Below are positions 15,001 to 23,800 of a stretch of 64,000 nt of DNA, in pieces. How positions within the stretch are numbered: the stretch's first letter is position 1; each line of letters opens with the position of its first letter. Made by a program: the position numbers and the translations under genes. Source of the stretch: Nocardia testacea NBRC 100365 (GTDB lineage Bacteria > Actinomycetota > Actinomycetes > Mycobacteriales > Mycobacteriaceae); assembly GCF_000308775.1 (NCBI RefSeq), contig NZ_BAGJ01000027.1:82141-146140 (forward strand), given 5' to 3'. The notes beneath the pieces are model-generated. The model did not search any database, was not told the origin of the DNA, and saw only the letters and a list, made by a program, of their open reading frames with translations.

Positions 15001-15444
15001 ACCATCGCGGCGATGCTGGCCGAGGTCGGCGCCGCCGACCCGGACGCTGCCGAACTCACGATGGCGGCCGCGGCCGAATTGCTGCACCGGCAGGGCGGAC
15101 TCGCCACCCTGCTGACTGCGGAGCACCTCGCGCGCCTGCACCGCGACTACGACCGGCTGGTCGACCTCACCTGGCAGCACCGGCCCGGCCTCTTCGACGG
15201 TGACCTGATCTATTTCGGCGCCGCACCGGAAGGTCCGGACGACGACGCCGCACCGGCCCGCGCCTGGGCCGACCACATCACCGGCCGGATCACCGAGCAC
15301 CGGATCCCGATCCGGCACGAACAGATGACCGCTCCGCACGCACTCCGCGCCATCGGACTCGTCCTGACCCAGCACTTCCGGTCCACCTGGACCTCTTCGC
15401 CGCCAGCACCCGACTCCAGCAAGGACACCGATCATGACCACTGA
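1..15444 (+). CDS. Non-ribosomal peptide synthetase, C-terminal four modules plus thioesterase (5' end outside window)
   Basis: Peptide assembly line, open from the first base, so the true start lies upstream. Residues are numbered from the codon at base 1. Order seen: end of a condensation domain (1-130); A1 (about 139-635, P-loop [10 protein letters not shown] at 298) and carrier T1 (GGDS, Ser679); C (HHIAADG, His867/868); A2 and T2 (Ser1733); epimerase E1 (HHSAIDG from 1927); C of the post-epimerase type (HHLLLDG from 2431); A3 and T3 (Ser3286); E2 (HHLVIDG from 3478); C (HHILVDG from 3969); A4 and T4 (GGNS, Ser4822); thioesterase (GYSLGG, Ser4959). T2 and T3 are the GGDSI type usual before epimerases. 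Predicted product: a peptide of at least four residues in this part, with D-residues at the A2 and A3 positions, released by the thioesterase. Hand-read specificity codes: A1 DAWAVAAIM, A2 DVLITGEVT, A3 DALLAGTVE, A4 DVLLVGTVM (lysine assumed last). Only A1 resembles an aromatic code. All visible core motifs look intact. Confidence 0.95.
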   Translation, partial: DRVARVDSAAFGHSGIPFARLVEELGPPRSPARHPLFQTMVACGTPPQAVPDPTDPGAAVTGLPDPARLDLRVTVSDDEDGSTVAVDYSADLFDADTVDSLIHRWIRILESVAAEPGAAVGSIDVLDPTERAGLLTRSGPPAGAPRTFAELLAAAAARDPGAPAILCGDTRIDYRELDERSDRLARTLIERGAGPEGVVAVAMPRSPDSVLALWAVVKSGAAFLPIDPSYPAARIAHMVTDSGAALGLTIAALRAELPATVEWLLPGDPGPPGGARPITDRDRTTVLRHTHPAYLIYTSGSTGTPKGVTVTHSGLAALAAEQRERYAVTGAARTLHLASPSFDASVWELLLAVGSGATMVIAEPGTYGGAELADLIRRHGVTHAVATPAALASVDPAGLDSLRVVVAAGDACPPELVRRWAVGGREFFDAYGPTEVTIMANHSAPLTPGEPVTIGGPVRGATEWVLDRRLEPVPVGVAGELYIAGALLARGYHHRPGATAARFVACPWKSGQRMYRTGDMVRWTAEETIQYLGRSDFQVEIRGVRVELGEIDAALAACESVGFAVTVGHHTGSGTAALASYVVPAPGHSIDIPVLTAHLRGLLPSYMVPPSITVLEHIPLTPAGKLDRKALPDPVVTTTMPFRPPGTPVERTIARVFAEVLGHDTVGLDDSFFALGGDSLTATRVAARLGTALGAEVPVRLLFEVPRVSELAARVEGQLRTGRQRPPLVAGPRPDLVPLAPAQQRMWFFNQYDTASGAYNMPIAVRLRGELDLGALRAAMTDVLGRHESLRTRYPEQKGTLTQVVEPVDAVDRELSPIPVGPDRLVTAITEFVHEGFDVSTRVPVRTRLFRVAGGAETEYVLAVVVHHIAADGFSMAPLARDVTIAYAARARGAAPEWPPLPVQYADYALWQRTVLGDPDDPDSLSARQIRYWKETLADLPEELGLPFDRPRPAVRSNRGSSHRFGLGSDLVGKLRAFARDRSSSLFMVIHGALATLLARSSGSGDIAIGTPVAGRGAAVLDDVIGMFVNTVVLRTEVDPGESFDAFLDRVERIDLAAFGNADVPFEQLVDELAPQRSQSRHPLFQVLLAFQNLARPDLELPGLHVSVLDLPEDVSRFDLQLMLADDERGGLAVTVTYSTELFDADTIESLVRRWIRILEAVAADPAVPVGAIEVLESAERADLLTRSGAPAGAPRTLAELLAAGAARNPTATALVSGDARIDYRELGERAGRLARTLVERGAGPDDIVAVAMPRSADFVLAVCAVAASGAAFLPIDPSYPAARIIHMTTDSGAVLGLTTTAVRDRLPDTIEWLTPDTAGSSERAGDGGPISDADRVRPLRADHLAYVIYTSGSTGLPKAVAVAHRGLAACASEHHEGLHIGPGARVLGLASPSFDVSVLELLSALAAGATMVVAPGDVNGGDALAELLDRERVGHVFITPSALSTVDPDRWPLPHLRTLTVGGEGYGTELVQRWSHGHEMFDEYGPTEGTVTTTRSAALVPGEPVTIGGPIRGVTVWILDQRLQPVPAGVTGELYVAGALLARGYHRRPGMTAGHFVACPWSPGRRMYRTGDMARWTANGTIQYLGRSDFQVKIRGLRIELGEIDAVLGAHESVGFAATVGHRTGTGATTLAAYVVPAPGRSIDIAQLIDHLGSRLPSYMIPPSITVLEHIPLTPAGKLDRRALPEPARADSTPFRAPRTPLEHTIAGAFAEVLGVDTVGLDDSFFALGGDSIMSIMLVNRARSAGVLFSAREVFDHRTVAGLAAVAVRDDDAAHASGSVELPGAGVGPIPLTPIMHWFTEHARGTGRLTQAVLLGLPPGVSRQRLAETVQAVLDRHDMLRSRLRPDGDGNWIWETSPVGAIRSDDIIHRVTTDATPGGPEFRRVIAAESVAAANRLDPAAGIVVQAAWFDPVDTTVPGRLLIVVHHSAIDGVSWRVLVPDLAIAWARAESGTPPDLPPVGTSVRGWAHGLVQAAQRPERIAELGLWQAQTAGPDPMIGSRPLDPAVDVADTVRTVEVELPAEVTAALATEVPAAFHGTVADGLLAALALATTKWRRESVPADTGGRYAQPVIGLEGHGREEDIVPGADLTRTVGWFTTSFPVRLDLSNIDIDDAYAGGPALGAAVKAVKEQLRAVPDHGIGYGLLRYLNKDTAPVLRALPAPQIGFNHLGRIVTGPRGQAQAWQPVDDGGDFGAAELARALNPDMPVTAALEVTSRIVDDGVRPRLRAIWSYPAGVLDAAAVGRVAQLWSDALTTLAAYARRPGTGGRTPSDLDLVRLRQAEIERLEARYPELRDIWPLTPLQEGLLFHALAAEESADAYIVQLVVELRGRVDPARLRRAGQLLLDRHANLRAAFVTDIGPVQVVDSGVAAPWSEVDLSGLTDDARAREWERLTAADRATRFDPARPPLLRWMLVTTGPDSYRLVLTQHHLLLDGWSTPLLLRELLVLYATDGDIAALPPVRPYRDFLAWLGAQDRAAALDAWAHVFDGADEPTLLAPVDPGRGYTGSRDVTGESTEEQTARLTGLAQARGVTLNTVLQGAWAIVLGLLTSRHDVTFGSTVSGRPPQIPGVESMIGLFVNTLPVRVRLDPAESPAQLLERIQAEQAALLDHHHVGLTDIEHAAGPGAVFDTMTVFESYPVDRGGVTAETDIAGLRLVDVTGTDAAHYPLGVVAHIDTRLHLRIKYRPELFEHNAPAAILRRILRVLDLFVTDPDRPLGRLDLLFPAEYRQLLSISGDPAAPEQVLPDLLTAGPDPEAIAVVCGEHRWTYRELDAQSNRLARWLIARGAGPETGVAVGLPRSAESVLAIWAVAKSGAAFVPVDPAFPADRIDHMLTDSGVTVGITSARWRDRLPGRVCWLVLDEPATAAEVAAMAAAPVTDAERILPVRADQVAYVIYTSGSTGVPKGVVVSHRGLANLVAEQQSRFGIGPGTRVLHAASPSFDAAILEQLCAFASGGQLVIAPPAAYGGAELSRILRRERVTHAALTPTVLGTIDPAGLECLETVALGGEVPPPELVSRWAPGRTLVNTYGPAEATVETDATEPLAANAAVTIGRPIRGVGQVVLDTWLRPVPVGVVGELYLAGPGLARGYRNRTGTTAARFVADPFAGPGRRMYRTGDLVRWSRQPDGTPALEYVGRADSQVKVRGFRIELGEVESVLRTCPGVADAAAAVHRDPAAGDRLIGYLVPEPGAAVDPAATLAHAGERLAAHMVPAHAMVLHALPLTATGKLDRAALPAPDFAAARTVSRTPVTGAEKTLARLFAEVLGVDEVGADDSFFALGGDSIMAIQLVTRARAAGLVFSAGAVFDHRTVAALARNAVRDSGSAAPARPAELPGGGVGPVPLTPIMCWMFERGSFDRFCQWVELALPAGIDADGIAATVQAVLDHHDMLRARLHPDPAHPSGRALRVEPAAVSAAALLRHVPVDSVPGSSAFTARAEAEADAAAGRLDPAAGVVLQLVWLDPADRPGRLLVVAHHLVIDGVSWQILVPDLAAAWAQVRTGHRPRLAPVGTSMRRWANALQTAAGDHSELDRWRATLGTGDPPLGPRPIDPAVDVQATVATEQITLSAAVTHDVLTTLPRAFRGNVDDALVTGLALALARWRRRRGATAADTLLTLESHGRHDTVLPGADLTRTVGWFTTTYPVRIDLSDIDIDDAFTAGAAAGAAVKSVKEQLRQVPRHGTGFGLLRYLDSDTGRVLRALPTPQVSFNYLGRFDTLPAATEAAEWMPAGPRAAGGAQNPDAPVAALLGINAATTDTPGGPALTAAWEYPTGILDAGEVGELMELWRDAMTALATHAARPGSGGLTPSDLDLLDLDQATIDRLEARQPGLDDIWPLTPLQAGLLFHAQLAAGDLDAYVVQLCLELGGSIDADRLRRAVRDLLGRHPNLRTAFDRDSAGEPVQVVHRHVDVPFTRIGLPGREEEAVELERIMAADRRAGFDPADPPLLRLTLIDLAPQRYRLLVSLHHILVDGWSTPLLIRELLQLYLGDGDPALLPPPVRPYRDYLAWLRAQDRDAAEEAWARALDAATEPTLLAPADRGRRQTAAGREVRRQLSEDRTAALAEVAQQQEITLNTIVQAAWAIVLASATGREDVVFGSTVSGRPPQLEGIESMVGLFVDTVPVRVRLARDDTLARLLRRIRVEQTALLDHQHLGLARIQNVAGPGAIFDTVTVFESYPIDRTGLAEAADIAGLRVLGVHGRDAAHYPLGLIVEHGTRLRLGFEYLPDLFTPDRIEALADRVLRVLDDIADHVDLPLTRLRLLSPAEHEALVPVRGRAGTAPTVLPQVLTAAMTPDTAAVIEDGVGLTYRELDERSNRWARILLDAGIGPESFVALVLPRSADALTAVWAVAKTGGAFVQLDPADPDDRIARILADSGAALGLAPADVRHRLPDTIEWLIPDSPSFAAAAATAAPDAITDSARTTPLRPEHPAYLVYTSGSTGTPKGVVVTHTGIANLAAEARERFGLTPAARVLAAASPGFDVSILEWLGAAAAGATVVLAPARVVAGAELAATIEAGHITHAALTPTVLASLDPGAFGMPVTLVLGGETCPPELAARWAADHTVINTYGATETTVMSCAAAPLRTVPDGPLPIGGPVRGFTAVVLDHGLRPVPPGVVGELYLAGPGLARGYHRRPVTTAARFVPDPYGPPGTRMYRTGDLVAWNADRSLRYVGRSDRQLEIAGNRVEPGEVEAALRGGADIDQAAVTIHDRGEGPGRLVGYVVPSPGTTPDLPALTAHLATRLPTHMIPAAVVTLDRLPLTATGKLDYRALPVPDRPSAVYRPPSTPLEATVCDAFAAILELERAGADNNFFDLGGNSLDAARAAARLGETTGSDVPLQWMFTDPTPRALARRIELRRRGDDEPVSDDALAVLLPLRATGHDAPLFCVHPAIGLAWGFSGLVQYLDADRPVHGLQSPALTEPDTRFATLDDLAARYVREMKAVQPHGPYHLLGYSLGGTIAHAIAVRLRRDGESVATLAMMDTRVVTADSVRAPTPTIAAMLAEVGAADPDAAELTMAAAAELLHRQGGLATLLTAEHLARLHRDYDRLVDLTWQHRPGLFDGDLIYFGAAPEGPDDDAAPARAWADHITGRITEHRIPIRHEQMTAPHALRAIGLVLTQHFRSTWTSSPPAPDSSKDTDHDH

Positions 15445-16156
15445 CCGAGCTGTAGGTAGACGCAGCGGAATCGAACCCGCCAGCCTGTTCGCGCCCGATC
15501 CGGTGAGCGCCGCCCTCGAGCACCCCCGCACCTCCGAACTCCGGCGGTGGACGCTCGAATACCTGTGCCGGCCCCATCCCGACCTCGGCCGCCACGGCCC
15601 CGTCTGCCCGTATATGAGCCATGCCGTCGAACGCCGGTTCCTGTGGGCGGCGTTCTTCGAGGGTCAGCGGATCGATATCGAGCGTATCGCCGCCATCGTC
15701 GACGATATGTACGAACTGTTCCCCGCCCTGCAGCCCACGAAAGACCCCGACGCCCGCTTCAAAGCTGTCCTCGTGGTCTTCCCCGATCTCACCGATTACA
15801 CCGGTATCGAGACCGTCCAGCGCGATCAGAAGACCCGTTTCGTCCACGACGGCCTGATGCTCGGACAGTTCTATCCGGGCTGCACTGTCGCCGGCCTGCA
15901 CAATCCGGCCTTCCCGGCGCTCGATTCCCCGCTGCCCCTACTCGCCGTTCGGCACATGGTCTCCACCGACTTCCTGTTCCTCGACACCCGCCAGGAGTGG
16001 ATCGATATCTACCTCCGGATCTTCGCTCCGGCGATCCCCGAGTTCATCACCTCCGCCATGGCCGATCGGCTCGTGCACCCGCCCGCTGTCCAGGAGGCCG
16101 AGCCGCCCGCCGCCGAACCGGTGGGCGCGCGCGCCGGATCACCCCGGCCCCCGTGA
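15434..16156 (+). CDS. Small NRPS-associated protein, DUF6875-like
   Basis: A 240-residue soluble protein of unknown function. Its ATG lies inside the last codons of the synthetase gene (11-bp overlap), so the two are translated together and the protein probably serves the same pathway. The segment around residues 45-62 ([18 protein letters not shown]) matches, from memory, the signature of the DUF6875 family often found beside actinobacterial NRPS and PKS genes. Several Asp, His and Cys residues are clustered there, but I see no classical catalytic motif. The last 30 residues are Pro/Ala/Glu-rich and probably disordered. No signal peptide or membrane segment is apparent. The family assignment is recall rather than a search result. 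Confidence 0.75.
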   Translation: MTTDRAVGRRSGIEPASLFAPDPVSAALEHPRTSELRRWTLEYLCRPHPDLGRHGPVCPYMSHAVERRFLWAAFFEGQRIDIERIAAIVDDMYELFPALQPTKDPDARFKAVLVVFPDLTDYTGIETVQRDQKTRFVHDGLMLGQFYPGCTVAGLHNPAFPALDSPLPLLAVRHMVSTDFLFLDTRQEWIDIYLRIFAPAIPEFITSAMADRLVHPPAVQEAEPPAAEPVGARAGSPRPP

Positions 16157-16158
16157 TC

Positions 16159-16185
16159 ACCGGTCGGCGACGACCCGCGACCGGT
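16159..16185. terminator. Candidate bidirectional terminator hairpin
   Basis: An 8-bp perfect dyad (ACCGGTCG / CGACCGGT) with an 11-nt loop lies just after the DUF6875-like stop codon and before the stop of the convergent methyltransferase gene. No T-run follows, as is common in GC-rich actinomycetes. The convergent position supports a terminator role. Confidence 0.4.
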
Positions 16186-16204
16186 ATGCGTCCGGCGCCG
16201 CCGG

Positions 16205-17101
16205 TCAGCCGGAACTCCGCACCGCGGACAGGTACCGCGGTCGTTGCCAGTGCTGTTCGAGTTCGTCGGGGAGCTCAGGCAGCACCAAGCCGTAGGTGGC
16301 GGCCAGATCGGCGGGGGCGGCCGCCTGCACCGACCATCCGTGCCCGCTCAGCCACTGTTGCGGGTCGGCCCTGTCGTCGGAGTAGAACAGCTCGGCCGGG
16401 TCGATGTCGCCGAACGGATTCTTATCGAGATATTTCGTCTCGAGCCGGGCGAAATTGCTGTTCGCCGCATCGGCGGGGGTGCTCTCCACTGCGACGCGAC
16501 TACCGGGCGGGCTCAATCCATCGATGTGGGCGAACAACGCGTCCTGAGCCGCCCCGGGCAGGTACGGCAACAGCCCCTCGGCCGACCATGCCGTGGCAGC
16601 CCCCGCATCCGCTCCGGCCGCGGCCAACGCGGACGGCCAGTCGGCGCGCAGGTCCACGGCCACCGTGCGGCGTTCGGCGCGCGGTCTCGCCCCGTGCTCG
16701 GCGAGCACCCGGTCCTTGAACTCGAGCACCTCGGGTCGGTCGATCTCGTAGACGACGGTCCCCGGGGGCCAATCGAGCCGGTACACCCGCGCGTCCAACC
16801 CGGCGGCAAGTATCACCACCTGCGTGGTTCCGGCCGCGGCGGCCGACAGGAAGAAATCGTCGAAGAATTTGGTCCGCAACCCCATGAATCCGGGTACCAG
16901 CGGGGTTCCGGACAGGGTCGGCGGATCCGCCAGTATGTCCAGAAAATGCGGTTCACCGGCGGCTCGGACGAACAGTTCGGCGTATTCGTCGCGGATGAGC
17001 GGGTCCGGCTGGGCGGATTCCAGCGCCCGGAAAGTCGCCACACCCAACGCGGTGAGTCCGACACCGGTGACGATATCCCAGGCATCTCCCTCGGTTCGCA
17101 C
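16205..17101 (-). CDS. SAM-dependent methyltransferase of the mycobacterial TIGR00027 / leucine carboxyl methyltransferase-like family
   Basis: Probable O- or carboxyl-methyltransferase of 298 residues using S-adenosylmethionine. Family signatures seen are the N-terminal 'RTEGDAWDIVTGVG' pattern, the SAM-binding segment VVILAAGLDARVYRL, the acidic EIDRP motif one strand later, a VDLRADW segment, and WSAEGLLPYLP. The start is a GTG with GGGAGG about 7 bases upstream. This family is greatly expanded in Mycobacterium and Nocardia and most members have no known substrate. It lies tail to tail with the NRPS / DUF6875 genes and 214 bp downstream of the AraC regulator gene. It could tailor the peptide, but no motif shows that. 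Confidence 0.85.
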   Translation of the reverse strand: MRTEGDAWDIVTGVGLTALGVATFRALESAQPDPLIRDEYAELFVRAAGEPHFLDILADPPTLSGTPLVPGFMGLRTKFFDDFFLSAAAAGTTQVVILAAGLDARVYRLDWPPGTVVYEIDRPEVLEFKDRVLAEHGARPRAERRTVAVDLRADWPSALAAAGADAGAATAWSAEGLLPYLPGAAQDALFAHIDGLSPPGSRVAVESTPADAANSNFARLETKYLDKNPFGDIDPAELFYSDDRADPQQWLSGHGWSVQAAAPADLAATYGLVLPELPDELEQHWQRPRYLSAVRSSG

Positions 17102-17315
17102 GACGGAACCTCCCGATCGAATCGGTGGATACGAGCATGGCGATCACGTTCGAGAACGGCACATCATCTCCACCGCCCCGAACGCCGACCGCGGGCGGAT
17201 GTGATCCCGATTCTACGTCCGGACAGCGGGGTATCGCCCCCGGCCAGGTGGTACTCCGGCATGGACCCGGGTCGTCGCGGCGAGAAACATCCCGCGTGTC
17301 TCGCCGAGATCCCGT

Positions 17316-18281
17316 CTACAGCCGGGCATCGAGGTCGCCGAGGGGCCGCGCGGCGAGCTCGCCGCGCCGGCGCTGCCGGTACTCGCGCGGCGTCTCCCCC
17401 GTCGCCGCCTTGAACGCGGTGGAGAACCATGAGGCGTTGAACCCGCAGCGGGCGGCCAGATCACCGATCGGCACCTCGGCGTAGGCGGGATCGGCGAGGA
17501 ACGAGCACGCGGCGCGCAGGGCCTCTTCGCGCCGCAGATCGCGGAAGGTGAACCCCTCGCGATGCAGGATGGCGCGCACCTGACGGGGCGACCAGCCCAG
17601 CGCCGCGGCAACGGCGGGCAGGCGGACGTCCCGGTGGCCGATATGGGTGCGCACATATCGGCGCACCTGCTCGATCACCTCGCCGTGCCGGTCCCGCTGC
17701 GGGCTCACCTCCCCGGCCGACAGCATGCACAGCAGTTCCCCGATTCGACGGCAGACCGCGTCGAATTCCGCCGTCGACAGCGCCGCCTGCTCGGCGTGGG
17801 TGCTCCGGATGAGCGTCCGGGTGATCCGGCCGAGACCGGAGGACATATCGAGCTCCGCGGTGCGCGTCCCGAAAGAGCCGGTGCGGTCCTCTATTTCGTC
17901 GCGCGGCACCTGGAACGCGTAGGCCGACGACCGCGGGATGTGGAGATGACACACTGTATCGAGCACGGTGACGGCGCCCTGACCGGGACCGGCCGCGGTG
18001 ACGCTGCCGTCGCGGTACCGGACCGTGTAGGTGCCCTGTTCGGGAAGCACGATCCAGTAGAAATCGTCGCCCGCGACCCGGCGGATATGCGGCCGGGTCC
18101 GCCTCGACGTCCGCGACCCGTGTTGATCCCAGCGCAACAGCCGGTAGCCGGCGCTCTCCTGCACCGACATCGTCGCGCCCCACCGGTCGGATTCGTGGTA
18201 GTCGTGATCCATGGGCATCAAACTGTCGGCGATGGTGGTCCACGATGCCGAACTCCGCGCGGTCACACTGTAGAAATCCAC
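17316..18281 (-). CDS. AraC-family transcriptional regulator
   Basis: A 321-residue regulator starting at a GTG (VDFYSVTARSS). The reading frame stays open further upstream into the P450 3' end, but the conserved protein begins here. Residues 1-200 form an AraC-type sensing domain of the AraC_binding_2 kind. The last 100 residues are the double helix-turn-helix: VRLPAVAAALGWSPRQVRAIL for the first and VPIGDLAARCGFNASWFSTAFK followed by GETPREYRQRRR for the second. The gene starts 52 bp after the P450 stop on the same strand, so it is probably co-transcribed. It is a candidate regulator of the P450 and possibly of the peptide cluster. Confidence 0.88.
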   Translation of the reverse strand: MDFYSVTARSSASWTTIADSLMPMDHDYHESDRWGATMSVQESAGYRLLRWDQHGSRTSRRTRPHIRRVAGDDFYWIVLPEQGTYTVRYRDGSVTAAGPGQGAVTVLDTVCHLHIPRSSAYAFQVPRDEIEDRTGSFGTRTAELDMSSGLGRITRTLIRSTHAEQAALSTAEFDAVCRRIGELLCMLSAGEVSPQRDRHGEVIEQVRRYVRTHIGHRDVRLPAVAAALGWSPRQVRAILHREGFTFRDLRREEALRAACSFLADPAYAEVPIGDLAARCGFNASWFSTAFKAATGETPREYRQRRRGELAARPLGDLDARL

Positions 18282-18333
18282 GGTCCTGTCCTCGGCGATG
18301 CTCCGGCGGGACCGGCCGGCCGGTGGGACGCGG

Positions 18334-19554
18334 TCACCGCGGCTCGCCGAGCGAGATCGGTATGGACAGCGGCCCGATGGTGAAGAACGAGGGCGTGTAG
18401 GGCACCTCGTCCGGATCGATGGCGAGTCGCAGGTCCGGCAGCCGTCGATACAGCGAGGCAAGCGCCAGCCGCCCCTCGAGCCGGGCGAGCCCGGCGCCGA
18501 TGCAGTAGCGCGGGCCGTGCCCGAAGCCCAGATGCCCGGCCCGCTGTGCGCGGGTGATATCGAACTCTTCCGCGGTTTCGCCGTACTCCGCGGGATCGAT
18601 TCCGCACGCCTGGTAGACCACGCCCACCGCATTGCCCTTCGGAATCGCCACACCCGCAATGGTCACATCTGTCAGGGTGAACCGCCAGCTGGTCATCATC
18701 ACCGAATGGCGATAGCGCACTGTCTCTTCCACGACATCGGCCCACCGATCGCCGGCTATCGCCAGCCGGAGCTGCTCGGGATGCCGGGCCAGCGCCAGAA
18801 TCGCATACCCCAGCATGTGGACGGTGGTCTCGTGACCGGCGACGAGCATGATCCACAGGACCGCCACCAGTTCCTCGGTGGTGAGCCTGTCGTCCCGCTC
18901 CCGCGCCTGCACCAGGCCCGAGGTGAGGTCGGTCCCCGGCTCCCGGCCCTTGCGGTCCACCAGGTCGCGCAGGTAGGCCTGCAGTCCGTTCTGCGCCGCG
19001 AAGGCCTGCTCCGGAGAACTGTTGTGCGCCAGCAGTGTTGCCGTCCAACCGCGCAAACGGCCGCGGTCCTGTTCGGGGATGCCGAACAGTTCGCAGATCA
19101 CCGCCATCGGCAATGCCTCGGTGAAGGCGGGCACCAGATCGACCCCGTCGCCGGCGGCCACCACCTCGTCGAGGAGTTCGTCGATGATCGCCTGGATCCG
19201 CGGCTCCAGCGCCAGCACCCGGCCCGGTGTGAACGCCTTGCCGATCAGACCCCGCAGCCGGCGATGGTCGGCACCGTCCTTGGTCGACAGATGCTCGCCC
19301 TGGACCACCGCGCGCAACGGCCAGTCCTCGGGAATCTCTCCGTTGTGCAAAGCGGGCCAGTGCCGGGGATCCCGGGCGAAGGTGTTGTTGTCGCCGGCGA
19401 GGACCTCGCGGACGGCCTCGTAGGTCAGCGCCAGGTAGCCCGGGACGCCGCCGGGGAATTCCACCTCGACCACCGGCGCGGTCTCGCGCAGGCGGCGGCA
19501 CGTGTCGAGCGGATTCTCGTTCGCAGCGGGGAAGGCGGGAAGTGTGGTCGACAC
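18334..19554 (-). CDS. Cytochrome P450 (CYP107-like bacterial class I)
   Basis: Haem monooxygenase of 406 residues, the usual length for a soluble bacterial P450. It shows the I-helix oxygen-activation motif AGHETT, the K-helix ExxR (EETVRYR) and the haem loop FGHGPRYCIGAGLARLE with the proximal thiolate at Cys351. The N-terminal half and the 'TSWRFTLTDVTIAGVAIPKG' region resemble CYP107-type enzymes that hydroxylate secondary metabolites. No ferredoxin or reductase gene is adjacent, although a pair lies at 27052-28670. Its position beside the NRPS with an AraC gene suggests a tailoring role. That is inference; the genes are on the opposite strand from the synthetase. Confidence 0.93.
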   Translation of the reverse strand: MSTTLPAFPAANENPLDTCRRLRETAPVVEVEFPGGVPGYLALTYEAVREVLAGDNNTFARDPRHWPALHNGEIPEDWPLRAVVQGEHLSTKDGADHRRLRGLIGKAFTPGRVLALEPRIQAIIDELLDEVVAAGDGVDLVPAFTEALPMAVICELFGIPEQDRGRLRGWTATLLAHNSSPEQAFAAQNGLQAYLRDLVDRKGREPGTDLTSGLVQARERDDRLTTEELVAVLWIMLVAGHETTVHMLGYAILALARHPEQLRLAIAGDRWADVVEETVRYRHSVMMTSWRFTLTDVTIAGVAIPKGNAVGVVYQACGIDPAEYGETAEEFDITRAQRAGHLGFGHGPRYCIGAGLARLEGRLALASLYRRLPDLRLAIDPDEVPYTPSFFTIGPLSIPISLGEPR

Positions 19555-19911
19555 GTGCGTTCCTTTCTCCGGGCCCGGCCGTCACCGGACGCTCGCCGAG
19601 GAGTATCGCGCTCCGGCACCGCGGCCGACGACCGCGCGACCCGACTGTGCCCCTAACCCGAAAAATGTGGGCGGGAACCCGAAATACGCAGCCGCCGAGC
19701 TGTTTACCGATCGATGGGAGGCGGTTGCCCACCGGGGCATGGATCGGGCCGGACACCGGCGATGCGAGCACGAGTTCTGCCGTCGCCGTCGGCGCCCCTC
19801 GTCCGCCGCGGGTTCGTCCCGGGTCGGTCGGATCATCGGTGGCCGGCGAGATCGCCACGGCCGGGAGGCAGTTTTCACCGCGTCGACCGACACCGTGATC
19901 GTCGAGGTCCT
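19555..19911. other. Intergenic region upstream of the P450 gene
   Basis: About 350 bp with no credible gene. It must hold the leftward promoter for the P450 / AraC pair. GAAAGGA just upstream of the P450 ATG is a good ribosome binding site. I see no clear operator or repeat. Confidence 0.5.
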
Positions 19912-20200
19912 ACCGTCTACTTCCTGGCCGGACCACCCTGTCTGCGGGCGGCGCTGTGCCGGCTCCTGCCCCATTCCCGCCACGGGCGATCCTGCCGGGC
20001 GATGAGACCTTCGCCGCGGTCGGCGCCTATGCCGCCGGCAACATACTGATCTCCGTGGTCGCGGGGGCGGCGACCTTTCTGTGGTCGATCGCATTCTCGG
20101 TGCCGTACGCGCTCCTGCCGGTCCGGTTCATCGCCGTGCTCGACGTGGTACCTGTGCTCGGGTCGACGATCGCGGACATGGTGGTGGCGGCATCGGCGAG
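19912..20200 (+). pseudogene. Relic of an AI-2E family (PerM-like) membrane transporter
   Basis: Two consecutive pieces in different frames read like the central part of an AI-2E-type permease. From 19912 comes TVYFLAGPPCLRAALCRLLPHSR. After a frame change near 19990 comes DETFAAVGAYAAGN, then ISVVAGAATFLW and LDVVPVLGSTIADMVVA. In intact members these segments are contiguous and lie in a protein of about 350-400 residues. Here the N-terminal half and the C-terminal quarter are missing and the frame is broken. Sequence on both sides has no recognisable continuation. The gene is dead; the family match is by pattern recall. Confidence 0.65.
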
Positions 20201-20417
20201 TGGGAACGGATGCGCCGGCGTGTTCGGGTCGGCGTCGATCTCGCCCGCGCTGGGCAGCCCGGCGCCCGCGGACTCGGCACAGGCGCTGATGGAGGGCGCG
20301 CCCGCGCCGAGTGCCGCATCGCCCGGTACCGCCGCGCCGGTACCGATCACGGACCGGCGATTCATCGCCATGGTTTCCCGGGGCGATCACTCGACATGGT
20401 GGTCCATCCGGGCGCCG

Positions 20418-20798
20418 CTACGTCGCGGCCGCGTCGGCTGTCTCGGGCCGCGCGGCGGGTTTGCGCCGGCGCCCGACGATCCACCCGGTGGCCGCCAGCG
20501 CGCCGGCAATGGGCCATTCGACCGCGCCCGCGACAGTGAGCGCACCGAGCCCGCCGTAGTAGAGATAGCGGGTGGGCAGGGACAGCTCGAGCGGTCCGGC
20601 CTTCATCGTGATGCCCTGTCCGGGGATCGCGACCTCGGCGTCGAAGAAGGGCAGTGCCAGTCTGGCCGCGGGTGCGGCCGCGGCACCGGGTTGCCCGTCC
20701 GTTTTCTCCGGGGATCCGGAGGTCTGCTCGGGAGCCGCCTCGCCGGCATCGGCCGCGGCGGTCCGGCCGGTACTGTTCGCTTTGCTACGTGAAGGCAC
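20418..20798 (-). CDS. Small membrane-associated protein of unknown function
   Basis: A 126-residue protein starting at GTG, with AGGA about 9 bases upstream. Residues 1-50 are Ala/Pro/Ser-rich and low-complexity. A middle beta-like region is followed by a hydrophobic stretch near residues 78-110 (LYYGGLGALTVAGAVEW, then IAGALAATGWIVG) that could be one or two membrane segments, and a basic tail GRRRK. It lies 83 bp downstream of the P-type ATPase gene on the same strand and may be co-transcribed with it. I do not recognise a family. Confidence 0.65.
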   Translation of the reverse strand: MPSRSKANSTGRTAAADAGEAAPEQTSGSPEKTDGQPGAAAAPAARLALPFFDAEVAIPGQGITMKAGPLELSLPTRYLYYGGLGALTVAGAVEWPIAGALAATGWIVGRRRKPAARPETADAAAT

Positions 20799-20881
20799 GG
20801 GACACGATCCTCTCGTCGTCGAGAACTACCGGTTCTGGCCTTCCCGGCGCGCACCGGAAAGGTGTGACAGCGAGCGTGAAC

Positions 20882-23800
20882 TCATCGATGATCGCGCTCG
20901 GACATGGTGGCGGGCAACCGATCGACCCGATCGATCAGCTCCTCGGTACGCCGGGCGAACCAGGCCGGGGAGAGTACGACCATCGCGGTGGCGGCGGTGA
21001 CCGCCGTGAGCACACCGGCCCATGCCACCGGCCCCAGCGGAGTGCATCCGAAGAAGTGGCTCACACCGGGTGTCTCGACGACGCCTACGAGCACCGCCGC
21101 ACTCCCGACCGCGGTGGCCACCACGAGCGGATCGTCGTGCCGCAGTACCAGAGTCTGGGCGAGTTGGGCGCCGACGAGTGCCGTCAATCCCATGGTCGCG
21201 GAGCGGCGCCGGGTCCCCGGCGTCCACCGGCCGATCGCCCACGCGGTGGTCGCCGCGGCGGCGGTGGCCGCTCCGCGCCGGACGATCGCCTCGATCAGCG
21301 GGCGGCCGAGTGAGGGTGCGGGCGCGGACAGGACCGAATCCGGATATCCCGAACCGGTCGCGCTCGGCGCCGCCGTCGCCGCGGGACTCGGCGGCGACAC
21401 CGCGATGGCGAGTGCCGGGAACATATCCGTGAGCAGGTTGACCAGCAGGAGCTGCCGGGTGCTCACCGGGGCGCCGCCGCGGCCGAGAGCGGTGCCGAGG
21501 ATGGTGAACGCCACTTCGCCCGCATTACCACCGAGCAGCAGGGTCAGCGCATCGCGGACACCGATCCACATATTGCGGCCCTCGACGAGAGCGTCCAGCA
21601 GTGCGGTGAGGTTCTCGCCGGTCAAGACCAGATCGGCGGCCTCGCGCGCGGGTGAGGAACCGCGGCCGGTCACCCCGATGCCCGCATCGGCCATCCGGAT
21701 CGCCGCGGCGTCGTTGGCGCCGTCACCGACCATGGCGACCACCCGGCCGCACTGCTGCAGGGCCGCGATCACCTGCACCTTCTGTTCGGGACCGACCCGC
21801 GCGAAAACCTGGGCCGAGGCCGCCAGTTCGGCGCGAGCGTTCTCGTCGGCGGCGGCCAGGTCGGCTCCGGTGACGACGCGGGCGTCGGCCGGGAAACCGA
21901 GTTGGCGCGCGATGGCACGGGCGGTGACGGGGTGATCGCCGGTGATCAGCGCGACGGCGCAGCGGGCGGTGACCAGCTGCTGCAGAAGCGGGCGCGCCGA
22001 ATCACGGACGGTATCGGCCAGACCGACGTAACCGGTGATGGTCAGATCGGTTGCGAGTTCCTCGATCCGGTCCTGGTCGAAACGCTCTCCCGCGTCCACC
22101 GGGGGTAGTCGGCACTGGGCGACGGCGAGCACCCGCAGGCCCTGATCCGCCAGGTGATGGACGAGCGTATCCGCCGCGGCCCGTCCATCGGAGCCGCTGT
22201 CGAACCGGCAGCGCGGGACGATCACCTCCGGCGCCCCCTTGAGCACCAACCGTGCCGACGTGCCGGGTCCGCCGTCGCCGTCGACGATGACCGCCGCCGC
22301 GTACCCGCGGCAGGATTCGAAGGGCAGTTCGGCGAGCACGGTCGGGTCGGGGCCCGCACCCGGCAGGCGGGCGGCCGCGGTGAGGACGGCCTCGTCCGTG
22401 GCGTGAGTGTGCCCTTCACCCGTGTGCGGACGGGGGCATGCCCATCCCGCGGTCCGCACCACCGCGGCCGCCGCCGGGTCGGTGAGGGCCGGATAGTCGC
22501 CACTCGGTGGGAAATCCGGGGGCACCGCCGTCACCACGGCGAGCCGGTTCAGCGTCAAGGTGCCCGTCTTGTCGAAGCAGACGGTGTCGACGCGCCCGAT
22601 CGCCTCCAGCGCCCGGGGCGCCCGGACCAGCACCCCCAGTTTCGACAGCCGTCGGGCGGCCGCCAGTTGCGCCATGGTCGCCACCAGCGGTAACCCCTCT
22701 GGGACGGCGGCCACGGCGATAGCGACCCCGTCGGCCACCGCCCGGCGCAGCGGTCCCCGGCGCACCAGCGACAATCCGGTGACCACCGCGCCACCGGCCA
22801 GCGTGAGCGGCAGCACCCGGCCGGTGAGATCGCGCAGTCTGCCCTGCACTCCGGTCGCGGGTGCCACACCGGACACCGTGGCGATCGCGCGATTCGCGAC
22901 CGTGGCCGGCCCGGTGGCCACGACGATCGCCCGGGCCCGCCCGGCGACTATCGTGCTGCCCTGGAACAGCATGCTGGCGCGTTCCGCTGCGTGACCGGTC
23001 ACCGGCTCGACATGTTTGAGTACCGGCACCGACTCACCGGTCATCGACGATTCGTCGACCTCCAGATCCTCGGCGACCAGCAACCGGGCATCGGCCGGTA
23101 CCACCTCCGGGGCATGGAGTTCGAGGACATCGCCGGGCCGCAGCCGCGTCGCGGACACCACAGTGACACGACTCGAGGTTCGCGCCGCCTCCAGCCGGTT
23201 CTCCGTGGCCGCTGTCGGAACGATCACCCGGCGCACGGCCTGTTCCTGTTCGGCGAACAGGGCCGCCGCGGCATCCTCCGCGCGTAACCGTTGGATGCCG
23301 CTGACCAGCGCGTTGACACTCATCACCCCCGCGACCAGCAGCGCATCGATATTGCTGCCCAGAATCGCGGCGGCCGCGGCACCGATGGCGAGAACCGGCG
23401 TGAGCGGATCGCTCAGCTCGCGGCGCGCGGCCCCGGCCAGCCGGGCCAGCAGTGCCGTCGGGACGCGCAGTCGCTCACCCACCACGCTGCCGGACAGGGC
23501 GGCGACCAGCCGCCGCCGACCCGGCGCCGGGTTCGGGATCGGTGCCCGCCGGCCACGCAGGATCCGTGCGTACACGATCGCGGGATCGAGGGCGTGCCAG
23601 GCGGTGAGCGGTTGCGGCGGCGGATCCGGTGACCGCACCACCCGCTGCGCGGCCAGCCCGCACAGGATCCAGGCGGTCGCGCCCGCGGCATCGACGGGAG
23701 CGAGCCACCGTCCCAGGCCGAGCCGGCTTCGCCGGCCGGTTTCCCCGGTCACCACGAGCAGGCCCGCCAATGTGCTGCCGGCCTTCGCCAGGCGCACCGC

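Noticed and set aside
20027..20371. Leftward 114-residue frame
   Set aside because: Opposite strand of the permease relic, composition unconvincing, no ribosome binding site seen.
19956..20792. Single 278-residue protein read as one gene
   Set aside because: Only the first roughly 80 residues resemble a permease; the rest is antisense to the small membrane protein gene. Treated as a relic.
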